This document shows positions 36,459 to 45,416 of a stretch of 64,000 bases of DNA, piece by piece. Under the pieces are notes generated by a model that had not been told where the DNA came from, made no database searches, and saw only the letters and a program-made list of their open reading frames with translations. The position numbers and the translations under genes were made by a program. The stretch covers positions 1-64,000 of the forward strand of contig NZ_FNGV01000003.1 in assembly GCF_900103215.1 (NCBI RefSeq), in the 5' to 3' direction. The stretch comes from Kriegella aquimaris. GTDB lineage: Bacteria; Bacteroidota; Bacteroidia; Flavobacteriales; Flavobacteriaceae. How positions within the stretch are numbered: position 1 is the first letter of the stretch; each line of letters opens with the position of its first letter.

Positions 36459-37691
36459 TTAAATGTTGGCTTCAACTTGAGCCAATTCATTAGCTCCGGG
36501 CTTATACCCATTTACCGCATAGTAAATGATAAATGCGTAGCATAAAAGCGGTAAAATATAAGACAAATGAAGCCCGATTGCCGGCATATCGGCCAAAACT
36601 CCTTGCAGCAACGGCAATATAGCTCCACCAACGGGCGCCATAACCAAAATACCGGCCGCTTTGTTCGTATATTTTCCTAGACCGTTAACAGCTAAGGTAA
36701 ATATGTTGGACCACATTATTGAGTTAAACAGACCAACGGCCAACATCGCCCACATGGCCACATAACCATTTGTGAGGATGGTTACAGCTAGCAATAATAC
36801 AGAAGCCAAAGCCGAAGTGAACAATACTTTTTGGGAACTGGCCTTTTGTAAAATGGCAGATCCCAGAAAACGACCTATCATCAATCCGGCCCAGTAAATT
36901 GGAATATACGTAGCGGCTTTTTTCTCGGCGAAACCAGCAATATTAGCCTCTCCTAAAAAGTTTACTATAAAACTACCAATGGCCACTTCGGCGCCAACAT
37001 AAAGCATCAAGGCAATGGCCCCCAATCGCAATTGTCGAAATTTCAACACATTTCCCTTCACCTTTACCCCATCGGTTTCCAACACCTTCGGTAGTTTTAA
37101 GAAATAGAAAATAACGGCGATTGAAAAGGCGAAAATCGCCAAACCTATATAGGGTATTTCCACAGCGGCCGCAGCCTCTTGCGGCGTATTGTAATGCCCC
37201 AATATCAAAAAGCCACCGGCCAAGGGGGCCAGCGTCGTTGCCAAAGAATTGATACCCTGTGCCAAATTCAAACGACTAGAAGCGGTTTCTGGTTTACCTA
37301 ATATAATTACATAGGGATTGGCCACTACTTGCAGAATTACGCTACCCGTAGCCATTGTAAACAATCCGAATAAAAACAACGGATACGAGACGGACCAAGA
37401 TGCAGGCAAAAATATGAGTGCCCCCAAACCGATTGTAATCAATCCGGCAGAGATACCCTTTTTATATCCGATACGTTCAACCAGTAAACTCGCCGGAACC
37501 GCCATTAAGAAATACGCTCCAAAGAAACAGAACTGTATCAGCATTGTCTCTGTGTAGTTCATCTCGAACAAACCTTTGAAGTGCGGAATCAAAATATCGT
37601 TCAGTGAGACGATTGCCCCCCAAATAAAGAATAGTGAGGTCATTAGGGCAAAAGCACCCCTGAAATTCTTGGTTTGTGTTGCGTTTTTCAA
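36459..37691 (-). CDS. FucP-type sugar:H+ symporter (MFS)
   Basis: This 410-residue inner-membrane protein has twelve predicted helices and the FucP-group signature FFIWGAIVSLNDILIPHFK (residues 21-39), plus VVANPYVIILG and RLNLAQGINSLATTLAPLAGG in the middle. Members carry L-fucose, but related proteins carry other sugars including glucose, galactose or N-acetylglucosamine, so specificity is open; the L-fucose isomerase 28 kb away makes fucose reasonable. It is last in the minus-strand operon beginning near 45231. Confidence 0.85.
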   Translation of the reverse strand: MKNATQTKNFRGAFALMTSLFFIWGAIVSLNDILIPHFKGLFEMNYTETMLIQFCFFGAYFLMAVPASLLVERIGYKKGISAGLITIGLGALIFLPASWSVSYPLFLFGLFTMATGSVILQVVANPYVIILGKPETASSRLNLAQGINSLATTLAPLAGGFLILGHYNTPQEAAAAVEIPYIGLAIFAFSIAVIFYFLKLPKVLETDGVKVKGNVLKFRQLRLGAIALMLYVGAEVAIGSFIVNFLGEANIAGFAEKKAATYIPIYWAGLMIGRFLGSAILQKASSQKVLFTSALASVLLLAVTILTNGYVAMWAMLAVGLFNSIMWSNIFTLAVNGLGKYTNKAAGILVMAPVGGAILPLLQGVLADMPAIGLHLSYILPLLCYAFIIYYAVNGYKPGANELAQVEANI

Positions 37692-37738
37692 TAGTATAGA
37701 TTTAAATTATTAGTATTTACTCGCTTTATTAATTCACT

Positions 37739-39118
37739 TTACAAGCTAAGAACATCATGGAGCTCTAAGATGAATATTTGCTTATATTCATTATTCTCTT
37801 CCCCGTTAATTATTCGCGATGCTGTTGCATTGGGTAGGTCCACATTGTAAGCTAAGCTTTTTCCATCGGGAGATACAACCAAAGCTTCGCGGTTCAAATC
37901 ATCGGGAGTCAACAAAATCGACTTTCCGAAATCGGCAGAACTACCAATATAACTGGCGTAAACTTTTCCACCGCTAATTGAAAATAACCATTCGTCGGAA
38001 GGATGCCAACGAACGTTGCTGGCATCGGTGGCATAGTCAGTTACCTGCATCGGTCTTTTCTTCATATCATCTGACCTATCCGATCCGTCAACATGAATTA
38101 TAAAAACTTGTGATATGCCCTTTTCATCTTTTGATAAATAAGCAATCTGTTTGCCCGAATAGGATCCTCGTACAATACCTTCATCGCTTGTACTATGGGT
38201 CAATCTTCTTATTTCGACACCCTTTGGAGGATTTGGATAAGTATTGGCATCACCGGAATAAGCCGACGTAATTTCTACGGAGCCAGGTATTTCAGCAATG
38301 AAAAGTGAAGTTTTATAATCAACCCCGTTTTCGGCGCGTACTTTTCCAATAAAGGCACGTTTTGAACCCATAGAATCAACCCAAGAATCACCGTAGGCCT
38401 TTTCAATTTCCCCTGGTTTTGATTCCCCTTTTTTGACAGGTTTCACCAATACCGCAAAATAATGGCTGAATCCTTCCGGAGCACTATTACTAGCTTCCAT
38501 ATAACCTATGGTACGATCATAATCTTGCTGTAAAAAGTCGTCATAGGTAAAACCGATGCGTTCCCCATTTCTAGAATATTCATGTCGATGCGTACCACCT
38601 CGCTGTGCTCCCGGAGTTGTTGGCCTATCGGTAGCCACATCCCTTAAATCGGCAATTGAAAACTCTCCATTTCCGTCGGCGCTGACGATTGCCCCATTTC
38701 TGTTTCTTATATCATAATATCCCCTTTCATCAACTTCTTCCAATAAAGGACCATGAATAAAAACCACTTTGTTTTCCGTAGGATGGTAAGAAACCGCGGC
38801 AACACCAGGCGCCGCATTTTCTCCCGAAATGGATTCTGGTTGCCATAGCACCGTTTCCTCCCCCGTTGCAATGGCTACTTTTTCTACAGACTTGCTGTTG
38901 GCTAAATTAGTATTGAACACCATGTAACGCGTATCGTAACACAAAAAGCGTCCATCTGGGGAAAAATTATCATTGTTATCCAAAGCATGGGTCTTTGCAT
39001 TGAAGGTAATTTGTTTTTCGGTCATTATATCGTTTTTAGACGCTACTTGTTCTTTACAACTTATCATGCAAGAAAATACCATGATTAATATGAAACCCGG
39101 AATTTTTAAAGTGCGCAT
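37739..39118 (-). CDS. DUF3748-like (TolB-type propeller) lipoprotein
   Basis: The 459-residue protein has a lipobox (VFSCMISC, Cys21) and WD40/TolB-like beta-propeller repeats such as NFSPDGRFLCYDTRYM (51-66), SYHPTENKVVFIHGP and RWHPSDEWLFSISG. The arrangement resembles the DUF3748/YidR family. The mid-protein segment TTPGAQRGGTHRHEYSRNGE is rich in conserved-looking polar residues. It could bind sugar or stabilise envelope enzymes; no catalytic residues are known. It lies between the SIS-domain gene (54 bp) and the permease gene (47 bp) in the same operon. Confidence 0.68.
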   Translation of the reverse strand: MRTLKIPGFILIMVFSCMISCKEQVASKNDIMTEKQITFNAKTHALDNNDNFSPDGRFLCYDTRYMVFNTNLANSKSVEKVAIATGEETVLWQPESISGENAAPGVAAVSYHPTENKVVFIHGPLLEEVDERGYYDIRNRNGAIVSADGNGEFSIADLRDVATDRPTTPGAQRGGTHRHEYSRNGERIGFTYDDFLQQDYDRTIGYMEASNSAPEGFSHYFAVLVKPVKKGESKPGEIEKAYGDSWVDSMGSKRAFIGKVRAENGVDYKTSLFIAEIPGSVEITSAYSGDANTYPNPPKGVEIRRLTHSTSDEGIVRGSYSGKQIAYLSKDEKGISQVFIIHVDGSDRSDDMKKRPMQVTDYATDASNVRWHPSDEWLFSISGGKVYASYIGSSADFGKSILLTPDDLNREALVVSPDGKSLAYNVDLPNATASRIINGEENNEYKQIFILELHDVLSL

Positions 39119-39172
39119 TTGTTAAGTTTTTTCTTTAATAGGTATCAGATAAAGTACATATTTTTCAGTATT

Positions 39173-39832
39173 TCAGAAAAAAGTCTCTTCGACCATAATG
39201 CAAAGAGCATGGTATATCGGCAAATGGTATTCTTGAACAGCTGCGGTACTGGTCGCGGGGACACATATTGCCACATCGCATAACGATTTGATCTTGCCTC
39301 CCGATTCCCCAAGCAACCCAATTACCTTTATACCCAAAGCTTTTGCCGTAATACAGGCATCTAAGACATTGACAGAATTCCCAGAAGTACTAATGGCCAA
39401 TAAAACGTCATTCTTTCGACCATAGCCCAACACTTGTTGCGCAAAAATAAAATCACCGCCGATATCATTTGAAATCGCGGAAATCAAACCGCCATGGGCA
39501 TTCAATGAGATTGCCGCCAATCCTCTTTCTAATTTCGAAGCAAGTATCGCCCCCCTTTCTCCTGAACTTTCAAGAAGATTTTTTTCAAATTCAGCGGTAA
39601 CTGGGCGTTTTTTAGAAAAGCTTTTCATCAACTCGCCCACAATATGATCCGAATCGGAAGCACTGCCACCATTACCACAGACCAACAACTTACCTTCGTT
39701 TTGATAGCATTCAACCAATACTTCACCTGCATTTCTTACAGATTCTTTACAAGTTTCAAGTGGTGGATACCTTTGTATTAAATTTTGGACTATATCTTCT
39801 AAGTTCATATTTACTTTCTCATCTTTCACCAT
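39173..39832 (-). CDS. SIS-domain phosphosugar isomerase, GmhA-like
   Basis: This 219-residue cytosolic protein has the SIS fold of sedoheptulose-7-phosphate isomerase (GmhA) and DiaA-like proteins. Visible motifs are VCGNGGSASDSDHIVGEL (48-65), SNDIGGDFIFAQQV, LLAISTSGNS (phosphate loop) and VQEYHLPIYHALC. The start could be the first methionine or MNLEDIV eight codons later. Next to a ROK kinase it probably isomerises a sugar phosphate made by that kinase, a pairing that would serve aldose-ketose or deoxy/heptose-type sugars. Standalone length fits GmhA (about 190-220). Confidence 0.85.
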   Translation of the reverse strand: MVKDEKVNMNLEDIVQNLIQRYPPLETCKESVRNAGEVLVECYQNEGKLLVCGNGGSASDSDHIVGELMKSFSKKRPVTAEFEKNLLESSGERGAILASKLERGLAAISLNAHGGLISAISNDIGGDFIFAQQVLGYGRKNDVLLAISTSGNSVNVLDACITAKALGIKVIGLLGESGGKIKSLCDVAICVPATSTAAVQEYHLPIYHALCIMVEETFF

Positions 39833-39874
39833 AAGGCTGTTCTTGTTGTTTTTTAATTGTACGCTATTTTTTAT

Positions 39875-40900
39875 TTATTGCATGGCTACACCCAACGCTG
39901 CATAATCACCAATTTTATCACCTAATTTGGCCGGCAAAATACGACACACTTCAAGCGCTTCGGGAATGGCTTCTTTTTTAAGCACCTCATAGACCAATGG
40001 TTTTAATAAGGCTTCGTTTCTGGCGTAAATGCTGCCGATGACAATGCATTCGGGATTCAAAGTATCGATAAGTATGGCCAATGCCTTTCCGAGATATTCA
40101 GCAGAAATTTTTACAATTTCCAGAGCCACCTGATCGCCTTGAAGGGCAGCTGTAAATACAGCTTTGGCCGTGATGGCATCGACATCTTCCACTGTTGGAC
40201 AAAACCCAACAACTATCTTGTTTTTAAGTTTATGTTCGACAGTACTTTTGGCTAGTTTGGCAATGCCTCCCCCACTGCAAAATCCTTCAAACGATCCTGC
40301 TTTTCCAAAACCTATGGGTCCATCATCGGCCAAACGAAGATGCCCTACTTCTCCCCCAAGGTCATTGGTTCCTGAGTATATTTTTCCATTCAGGATGAGT
40401 CCAGCTCCCATTCCTGTTCCAAAAGTCAAAAAAATCATATTCTCAGTGCCTACTCCGGCACCCATCATCCACTCGGCCAAGGCACAGGCATTGGCATCAT
40501 TTTGTATAGCTACCGCTATTCCGAATTCTTTCTCTAGGATTTCTACTATTGGAATATCATCCCAACCTGGTAAATTTGGTGGTGATTTTATCAATCCTAG
40601 TTTTGAATCAAGCGGACCACCACAGCTTATTCCAATTTTTACCAATTTTTCACGATCATATTTTTCAAAAAGTTGATGAATATGCTGCTTAAATTCATTT
40701 AAGATAATTGTCGGGCCCCGCTCCACTTTAGTTTCAAAAAAAACCTTCTCATAGATGTTGAAATCGTCATCACCCAAAACTACGGCGCATTTGGTACCCC
40801 CAATATCTAAACCTACATAAAAGGCTGAAGGTTGTTTAGAATGGTTCTGTTTTTTCATTATTTGTTCCGTATTCTTTTCTTTAAACAAATGGGATGTCAT
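39875..40900 (-). CDS. ROK-family sugar kinase, zinc motif absent
   Basis: The protein belongs to the ROK family (glucokinase, ManNAc kinase and similar). The ATP-binding motif VGLDIGGTKCAVVLG, the catalytic Asp in QNDANACALAEW, FGTGMGAGLIL and GGEVGHLRL are present. The usual zinc-binding CxCGxxGCxE is absent: the following segment reads GPIGFGKAGSFEGFCSGGG. The annotated start is the first ATG, but MKKQNHS (start 40858) is more natural because the extra 14 residues look like leader. It phosphorylates an imported sugar in the cytosol; the SIS isomerase gene follows after 42 bp. Confidence 0.87.
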   Translation of the reverse strand: MTSHLFKEKNTEQIMKKQNHSKQPSAFYVGLDIGGTKCAVVLGDDDFNIYEKVFFETKVERGPTIILNEFKQHIHQLFEKYDREKLVKIGISCGGPLDSKLGLIKSPPNLPGWDDIPIVEILEKEFGIAVAIQNDANACALAEWMMGAGVGTENMIFLTFGTGMGAGLILNGKIYSGTNDLGGEVGHLRLADDGPIGFGKAGSFEGFCSGGGIAKLAKSTVEHKLKNKIVVGFCPTVEDVDAITAKAVFTAALQGDQVALEIVKISAEYLGKALAILIDTLNPECIVIGSIYARNEALLKPLVYEVLKKEAIPEALEVCRILPAKLGDKIGDYAALGVAMQ

Positions 40901-40928
40901 GCTTGATCAAAAATAGAAAACCCCCTCC

Positions 40929-43259
40929 CTATTGTTTTAATATCCACACATCGGTAACCCGTGATTGTTTTCTCCAATTCAAATGTTCTTCATCTGGTTT
41001 ATCAAAAGTGATCTCTAATTTTCCATCTTGAATAAGGTTTTTTGGAAGTGGAAATTCCTTAAATTGTTCAAATCCTTTTTCATATTTAGTAGGCTTCAAT
41101 CGTTGACCATTAGCCCGCAAAAGCGCCTCTCCATATCCTGAAACACGAATAAGATAATTTGCATCGGCATCAAGTTCATCATATGACAACGTAGGGGTGA
41201 ATTGAAACAACTGCGTAGATAGCCGTTTTCTGCTTACTCCGTCATTTTCCCATAAATAATCAATGGCATCATCTGTTTCCGAGGTCACATGTTTGGCATC
41301 TGCACTCGAAATATTATCATAAAAACTTCCTTCACCAGGAAACTCATACGTTCTAATAAATTCGAGTCTCTCCAATTTTTCATTTTCGGTAGAGAGCTTT
41401 TTGACCTTTTCAAATTCATCTTCTAGCCACCACCTATTATTCAAGGGATAATCTATAAAATCTAGAATGGCACCACGTTCCGCACTTTTGGCCTGGTATT
41501 TTGACACACTTGTCTGCGCCCCAATAGAGTGAAAGAGAGCCTCGGCATATTCGAAAACTTTCTGTTTTAAATTTTGGGCGACCAATTCGGTATCGGCTTT
41601 TTCTAAATAAACGCGTGCCTCATTTACAGCTTCCTCCGCCCCTAATGTATCGGCATTCGCAAGTATATCGTAGGCTTTCGATTCGAGACCCTTTTCATAG
41701 GTAAGCCTTTCTTTGATATAAGCGTCGTAATACGCTCGCATAACCAATTGTTGCCACCTCCAATTATCGGTCAACTCCGGGTGTTGGGCTTCCATCTCTT
41801 GCCAAAGGGCCAAAGTTTCTGTTATAACTTTATTACCTAAAGCGGGGCCCACCCAATTTTGTTCCAAAGCAAAAATTCCTTCCACGGATTTTTTAGCAAC
41901 TTTTGGTCCGAAGAAAAACTGGCAGTATTCAAAAATAATATCGTGTACATCTTGTTTGGAATCCCAGCCCAATTGGCTCCAAACCACTTTATTTACATCA
42001 TCATGAGAACCGTCGGAATAGGTAATAAAACCATCCGTATAACCAATATCTTTATTAAACAGCTTGGTATATTGAAGCGGTTGCGGATTACATGGTTCAC
42101 GCCCCAAGGTCAATGCAAATGCCTGATCCCATCGCTCTACAGGATAGTGACACCGTACGGTATGGGTGATATCGGGATAAAAGCGGTGTAAATACTTTTC
42201 AGGCAAAAGTTCCCGTTCTAAATCGATGGGTGGACTGCTTGGCCCGTAAACAAGCCCTTTAAGCCAATCTGGATTATTAGCTTTCAGATAGTCGAAAAAA
42301 TAAGTCACTTTCTCTTCATTGAACCCCTGCAAGGATACCCATATTCCTGCATCGGGATGATATTTTTTTAGTACTACCGACAAATCTTTGAGGTAAGGTA
42401 TCAATTTGGAGGGATGATTTTCGCCCGGATCACCCCCAGGAACAAACACACCATCCAATCTTGGGCATCGGGCATAGAAAGCCTCTTGTTCTTTCAAACC
42501 TTCTTGATGTGCGTTGGGGACGTTTAAATCATGCGGAGCGGGGGTCCACACCCAATAATCGGCATCATACTTTTCACATATTTCACTCAAACGCACTTCC
42601 ATTTCTTGTGGGTTCACTTTAAAATGAACGCTGGAAGAAGACTCTTGAAAAGGGATGTTTTCAAAACTATTGGCACCAAAAAGTACTTGTTCACGAAAAT
42701 GTTGATCGAATTGTTCGACTGTCCAAGCATCCCACGAATTCGCCGTATTGCGATACCCAAATTGATGTCCACGCAACGGATATTCGGGAGCTGAAGTTAT
42801 ATCTAAGTTATTGGCAATCTTAATGTGTCCCAATTCCATTTGAGCAATTCGTAACAGTTTACCAATGCCGTAGAGCACCCCTCGGGCGTCCGCGCCAATA
42901 ATCCATAAAATATCCTTTTTTCCATCTTTTTGATGAACTATGCGATAGCCTTCCTTTTTTATGTGTTTTTTATCGGCATCTTTTGCATAAGGTACCTTTT
43001 CTCCAAAGACATCGGCCTCACCTTGTAAGACCAGGGCTATTGTCGTGTTGGAGCCCCAGCCATTTGATTTCTCCAGTTCAATGGTCGTACGTCTTTCTAT
43101 TTCCTCTGCCAACACATTCCCTGCAGTTTCATGCATGGGACTTTTAATTTCCTTGGAAACCAAAATTGTTGCCTTAGACAGATCTAAACTATCGTTCACT
43201 TGATGCGTACACGAGAAGTTCAAGCCCAATAGCAGTAAAAATAATATTACTTTTGACAT
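40929..43259 (-). CDS. GH67/GH20-superfamily-like glycoside hydrolase lipoprotein
   Basis: The start is placed at the ATG at 43259, since MSKVILFLLLLGLNFSC from there gives a lipoprotein signal (Cys17) and removes a 26-bp overlap with the next gene. The protein (776 residues) is a clear paralogue of 24815-27271: ARGVLYGIGKLLR, RGHQFGYRNTANSWDAW, PRLDGVFVPGGDPGE, RFYPDITH, GREPCNPQP and SYSDGSHDDVNK occur in the same order. The position after GGDPG is Glu here and Asp in the paralogue. It is probably tethered in the outer membrane or periplasm. Family membership is by superfamily resemblance only. Confidence 0.72.
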   Translation of the reverse strand: MSKVILFLLLLGLNFSCTHQVNDSLDLSKATILVSKEIKSPMHETAGNVLAEEIERRTTIELEKSNGWGSNTTIALVLQGEADVFGEKVPYAKDADKKHIKKEGYRIVHQKDGKKDILWIIGADARGVLYGIGKLLRIAQMELGHIKIANNLDITSAPEYPLRGHQFGYRNTANSWDAWTVEQFDQHFREQVLFGANSFENIPFQESSSSVHFKVNPQEMEVRLSEICEKYDADYWVWTPAPHDLNVPNAHQEGLKEQEAFYARCPRLDGVFVPGGDPGENHPSKLIPYLKDLSVVLKKYHPDAGIWVSLQGFNEEKVTYFFDYLKANNPDWLKGLVYGPSSPPIDLERELLPEKYLHRFYPDITHTVRCHYPVERWDQAFALTLGREPCNPQPLQYTKLFNKDIGYTDGFITYSDGSHDDVNKVVWSQLGWDSKQDVHDIIFEYCQFFFGPKVAKKSVEGIFALEQNWVGPALGNKVITETLALWQEMEAQHPELTDNWRWQQLVMRAYYDAYIKERLTYEKGLESKAYDILANADTLGAEEAVNEARVYLEKADTELVAQNLKQKVFEYAEALFHSIGAQTSVSKYQAKSAERGAILDFIDYPLNNRWWLEDEFEKVKKLSTENEKLERLEFIRTYEFPGEGSFYDNISSADAKHVTSETDDAIDYLWENDGVSRKRLSTQLFQFTPTLSYDELDADANYLIRVSGYGEALLRANGQRLKPTKYEKGFEQFKEFPLPKNLIQDGKLEITFDKPDEEHLNWRKQSRVTDVWILKQ

Positions 43260-43290
43260 TGCTTTTTTATTTATTTCGAATTCTCGGTTG

Positions 43291-43992
43291 CTACTTCTGT
43301 TCAATATCCAATACACATCTAAACCCTACAGGGTAATTACTAATCTTTTCAGGTAACAAATAGTACCGCTGCGAGGTACGAATAAACGAATGGTTATTGA
43401 AATTAGAGCCCCCGCGCATTACTTTATACTTTTCCCCATATTGCTCCATAGGAGTTTTATTGCCAGGATAGGGTTTGTACCAATCGGCTGTCCACTCCCA
43501 AACTCCCCCAGCCATATCAAAACAACCGTACGGACTTGCGGGTTTGGCAATTGAAGTACCCCTCGTACTTTTTTGGTCCCAAACAACATAGGTATTATCA
43601 TAGGTATTTCCCCAAGGAAATACGCGGCCATCAATACCCCTTGCTGCTTTTTCCCACTCTTTTTCAGTAGGCAAACGCTTTCCGGCCCATTTGGCATAGG
43701 CATCGGCCTGAGACCACGTAACGATGGCCGCATTATCTTTTTTTGAGGCAGGAAATTTAAAACTGGAATCAAATTTGGCAAACTCCGTATTGCTTATCTC
43801 ATACTTATCTATAAAAAAAGCTTTTGTATATGCTATTTGTTTGGGCTTCTCATCATGGTCGCCATACTTACTGCCCATAATGAACCCACCTTCCGCAACC
43901 AAAACCATACCTTCGGGCGGCTCATTCAAGTCTTGTGAAAAATTTGGCGAAGTACCAATTAAAATAATAAGCGCTGTATAAAATATTTTCAT
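43291..43992 (-). CDS. Exported SUMF1/FGE-sulfatase-domain protein
   Basis: The 233-residue protein begins with a signal peptide (about residues 1-19) and has the formylglycine-generating-enzyme-like (SUMF1) fold: GFIMGSKYGDHDEKP, FFIDKYEISNTEFAKF, AGKRLPTEKEWEKAARG, FPWGN, GVWEWTADWY and MRGGSNFNN in order. The cysteines expected in an active formylglycine-generating enzyme are not visible in the usual positions near the C-terminus (TSQRYYLLPEKISNYPVGFRC). No sulfatase is present nearby. It is more likely a non-catalytic SUMF1-domain protein, of a type often found in glycan loci. It lies between the second GH gene and paralogue C in the operon. Confidence 0.83.
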   Translation of the reverse strand: MKIFYTALIILIGTSPNFSQDLNEPPEGMVLVAEGGFIMGSKYGDHDEKPKQIAYTKAFFIDKYEISNTEFAKFDSSFKFPASKKDNAAIVTWSQADAYAKWAGKRLPTEKEWEKAARGIDGRVFPWGNTYDNTYVVWDQKSTRGTSIAKPASPYGCFDMAGGVWEWTADWYKPYPGNKTPMEQYGEKYKVMRGGSNFNNHSFIRTSQRYYLLPEKISNYPVGFRCVLDIEQK

Positions 43993-44007
43993 TCTTACGA
44001 TTTCAAT

Positions 44008-45231
44008 TTACCATTTTTCATCTATAATGCCGTAATATCTACCGAACCAATAGTTACGGATCATGGCCGCCGCCGTACCTTCTTCTTCTGATGTTATTTT
44101 TTTAAAACTTCCGTCTTTCTGAGGAATATTGAACTCCTTTTTACGACGTTCGAAGCCCCACATGTCTTTAATAGCCTGCTTTTTATCCTCCGTCATAATA
44201 TCTTCATCCGTGAGTACTTGATAAACCATAACAAACCAGATTGTACTTTCCCAGGTGAACTCGATGTCTTTCCAATCGTACCAATGTCTGTTCAAATTCA
44301 TGCGGTACTTGTTCAGTAAATTGGGGTCATCTTCATACCGCATCAACATATATAGCGAGCGTGCGGCATGATAGTCGTCACCGACATTTCTCCACTCTTC
44401 AGGAAATAGAATTTTAGAATTGATTTGATGATCATCATACTGATAACGGTCAATAAGCATATGGTAAGCAGCGTTAAAACGTTCTTTACCCGTTATACGA
44501 TGGGTCACTTTGAGTGCCGCCAACATTTCTAAAGAATTGAGCTGTTGGTGTGGAAGGTCGGGACAAAAATTACCCCATAGTGTCATTTTGCCATCTAAAT
44601 CGGTAAGTTTGAAATTATTGTCTATAACCCGCCCAATAAAACGATCCAATAAACCAGCGGCCTTTTTTTTGTATTCGGCGTCGGCACAGATTTCCCAAAA
44701 GGTTCCTACGCCGTAAAAAATTGAAGTGAATTTATCCGCACTTAAATCACCCAGCCATCGGTACCCGGGCATTGATGTAGATCCGTGCCACTCATGGTAC
44801 CACATTACCTCTTCATGCCATAAAGGTTCATCTGTTTTATTAAAACTACGTGCAACGAGACCACTGACCCCGGTAACTTTTTCCAATTTTAATATCGCCT
44901 CGAAAATCTGGTTGGCTATTTCTCTATCTTTATTGTCTTTTGTAAGCGCGTATTTATGGGAATAGGCAGCCAACATTTCGGATGTAGGATCTAAACAGTC
45001 AGCTTGAGAACCGACAATGGGCCTATCAAGACCTGCTGGAGGAAAGATAACATGTTGCATAATGGCACCTTCGTTCCAATGATTACCCAACATCAATCTA
45101 TCGAATAGGGCTACTTTTTTATGTAGTGGATCGGTTTTGCTTGGAAATTCATTCACTTTTTGGGCCCATATCTGTAAAGTGACAAATACGAAACAAAGGA
45201 ATATTAAACTAAGCCGTAATTTATTATGCAT
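44008..45231 (-). CDS. Exported alpha/alpha-barrel protein, family unknown (paralogue C)
   Basis: The start is set at the ATG at 45231 because the signal peptide (MHNKLRLSLIFLCFVFVTL, cleavage after WAQ) begins there; an upstream frame extension adds 16 residues. The 407-residue protein is helical throughout and lacks a propeller. It shares with paralogues A and B the segments SGLVARSFN, LGDLSADKFTS and TDLDGKMTLWGNFCPD (210-225), then LNSLEMLAALKVTHRITGKERF and a closing RNYWFGRYYGII. The middle motif replaces DGKPTxWG by DGKMTLWG. It is the first gene of the minus-strand operon with SUMF1, GH, ROK and SIS genes. A glycan-cleaving role is inferred. Confidence 0.68.
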   Translation of the reverse strand: MHNKLRLSLIFLCFVFVTLQIWAQKVNEFPSKTDPLHKKVALFDRLMLGNHWNEGAIMQHVIFPPAGLDRPIVGSQADCLDPTSEMLAAYSHKYALTKDNKDREIANQIFEAILKLEKVTGVSGLVARSFNKTDEPLWHEEVMWYHEWHGSTSMPGYRWLGDLSADKFTSIFYGVGTFWEICADAEYKKKAAGLLDRFIGRVIDNNFKLTDLDGKMTLWGNFCPDLPHQQLNSLEMLAALKVTHRITGKERFNAAYHMLIDRYQYDDHQINSKILFPEEWRNVGDDYHAARSLYMLMRYEDDPNLLNKYRMNLNRHWYDWKDIEFTWESTIWFVMVYQVLTDEDIMTEDKKQAIKDMWGFERRKKEFNIPQKDGSFKKITSEEEGTAAAMIRNYWFGRYYGIIDEKW

Positions 45232-45323
45232 ATTTAAAACTTTATTCCTTGACCACTTCTTGCAATGCCTAATATACATGAACTCCCAAAGGAGTAACTA
45301 AAACTTGTGTTTGCTACAAAGAA

Positions 45324-45349
45324 AATTACCTGGGTTTCCCCAGGTAATT
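45324..45349 (-). terminator. Terminator of first susCD operon
   Basis: A perfect 11-bp stem, AATTACCTGGG / CCCAGGTAATT with loop TTTC, lies 68 bp beyond the SusD stop on the minus strand. The minus-strand continuation is rich in T. Confidence 0.7.
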
Positions 45350-45416
45350 CACAACTAATTAACTCAAATAACGATATGTAAAACAATAAAACTCACTCTC
45401 TTAAAAAGGTATAACA

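Noticed and set aside
43291-43992. Active formylglycine-generating enzyme
   Set aside because: No catalytic cysteine pair was visible and no sulfatase partner is present.
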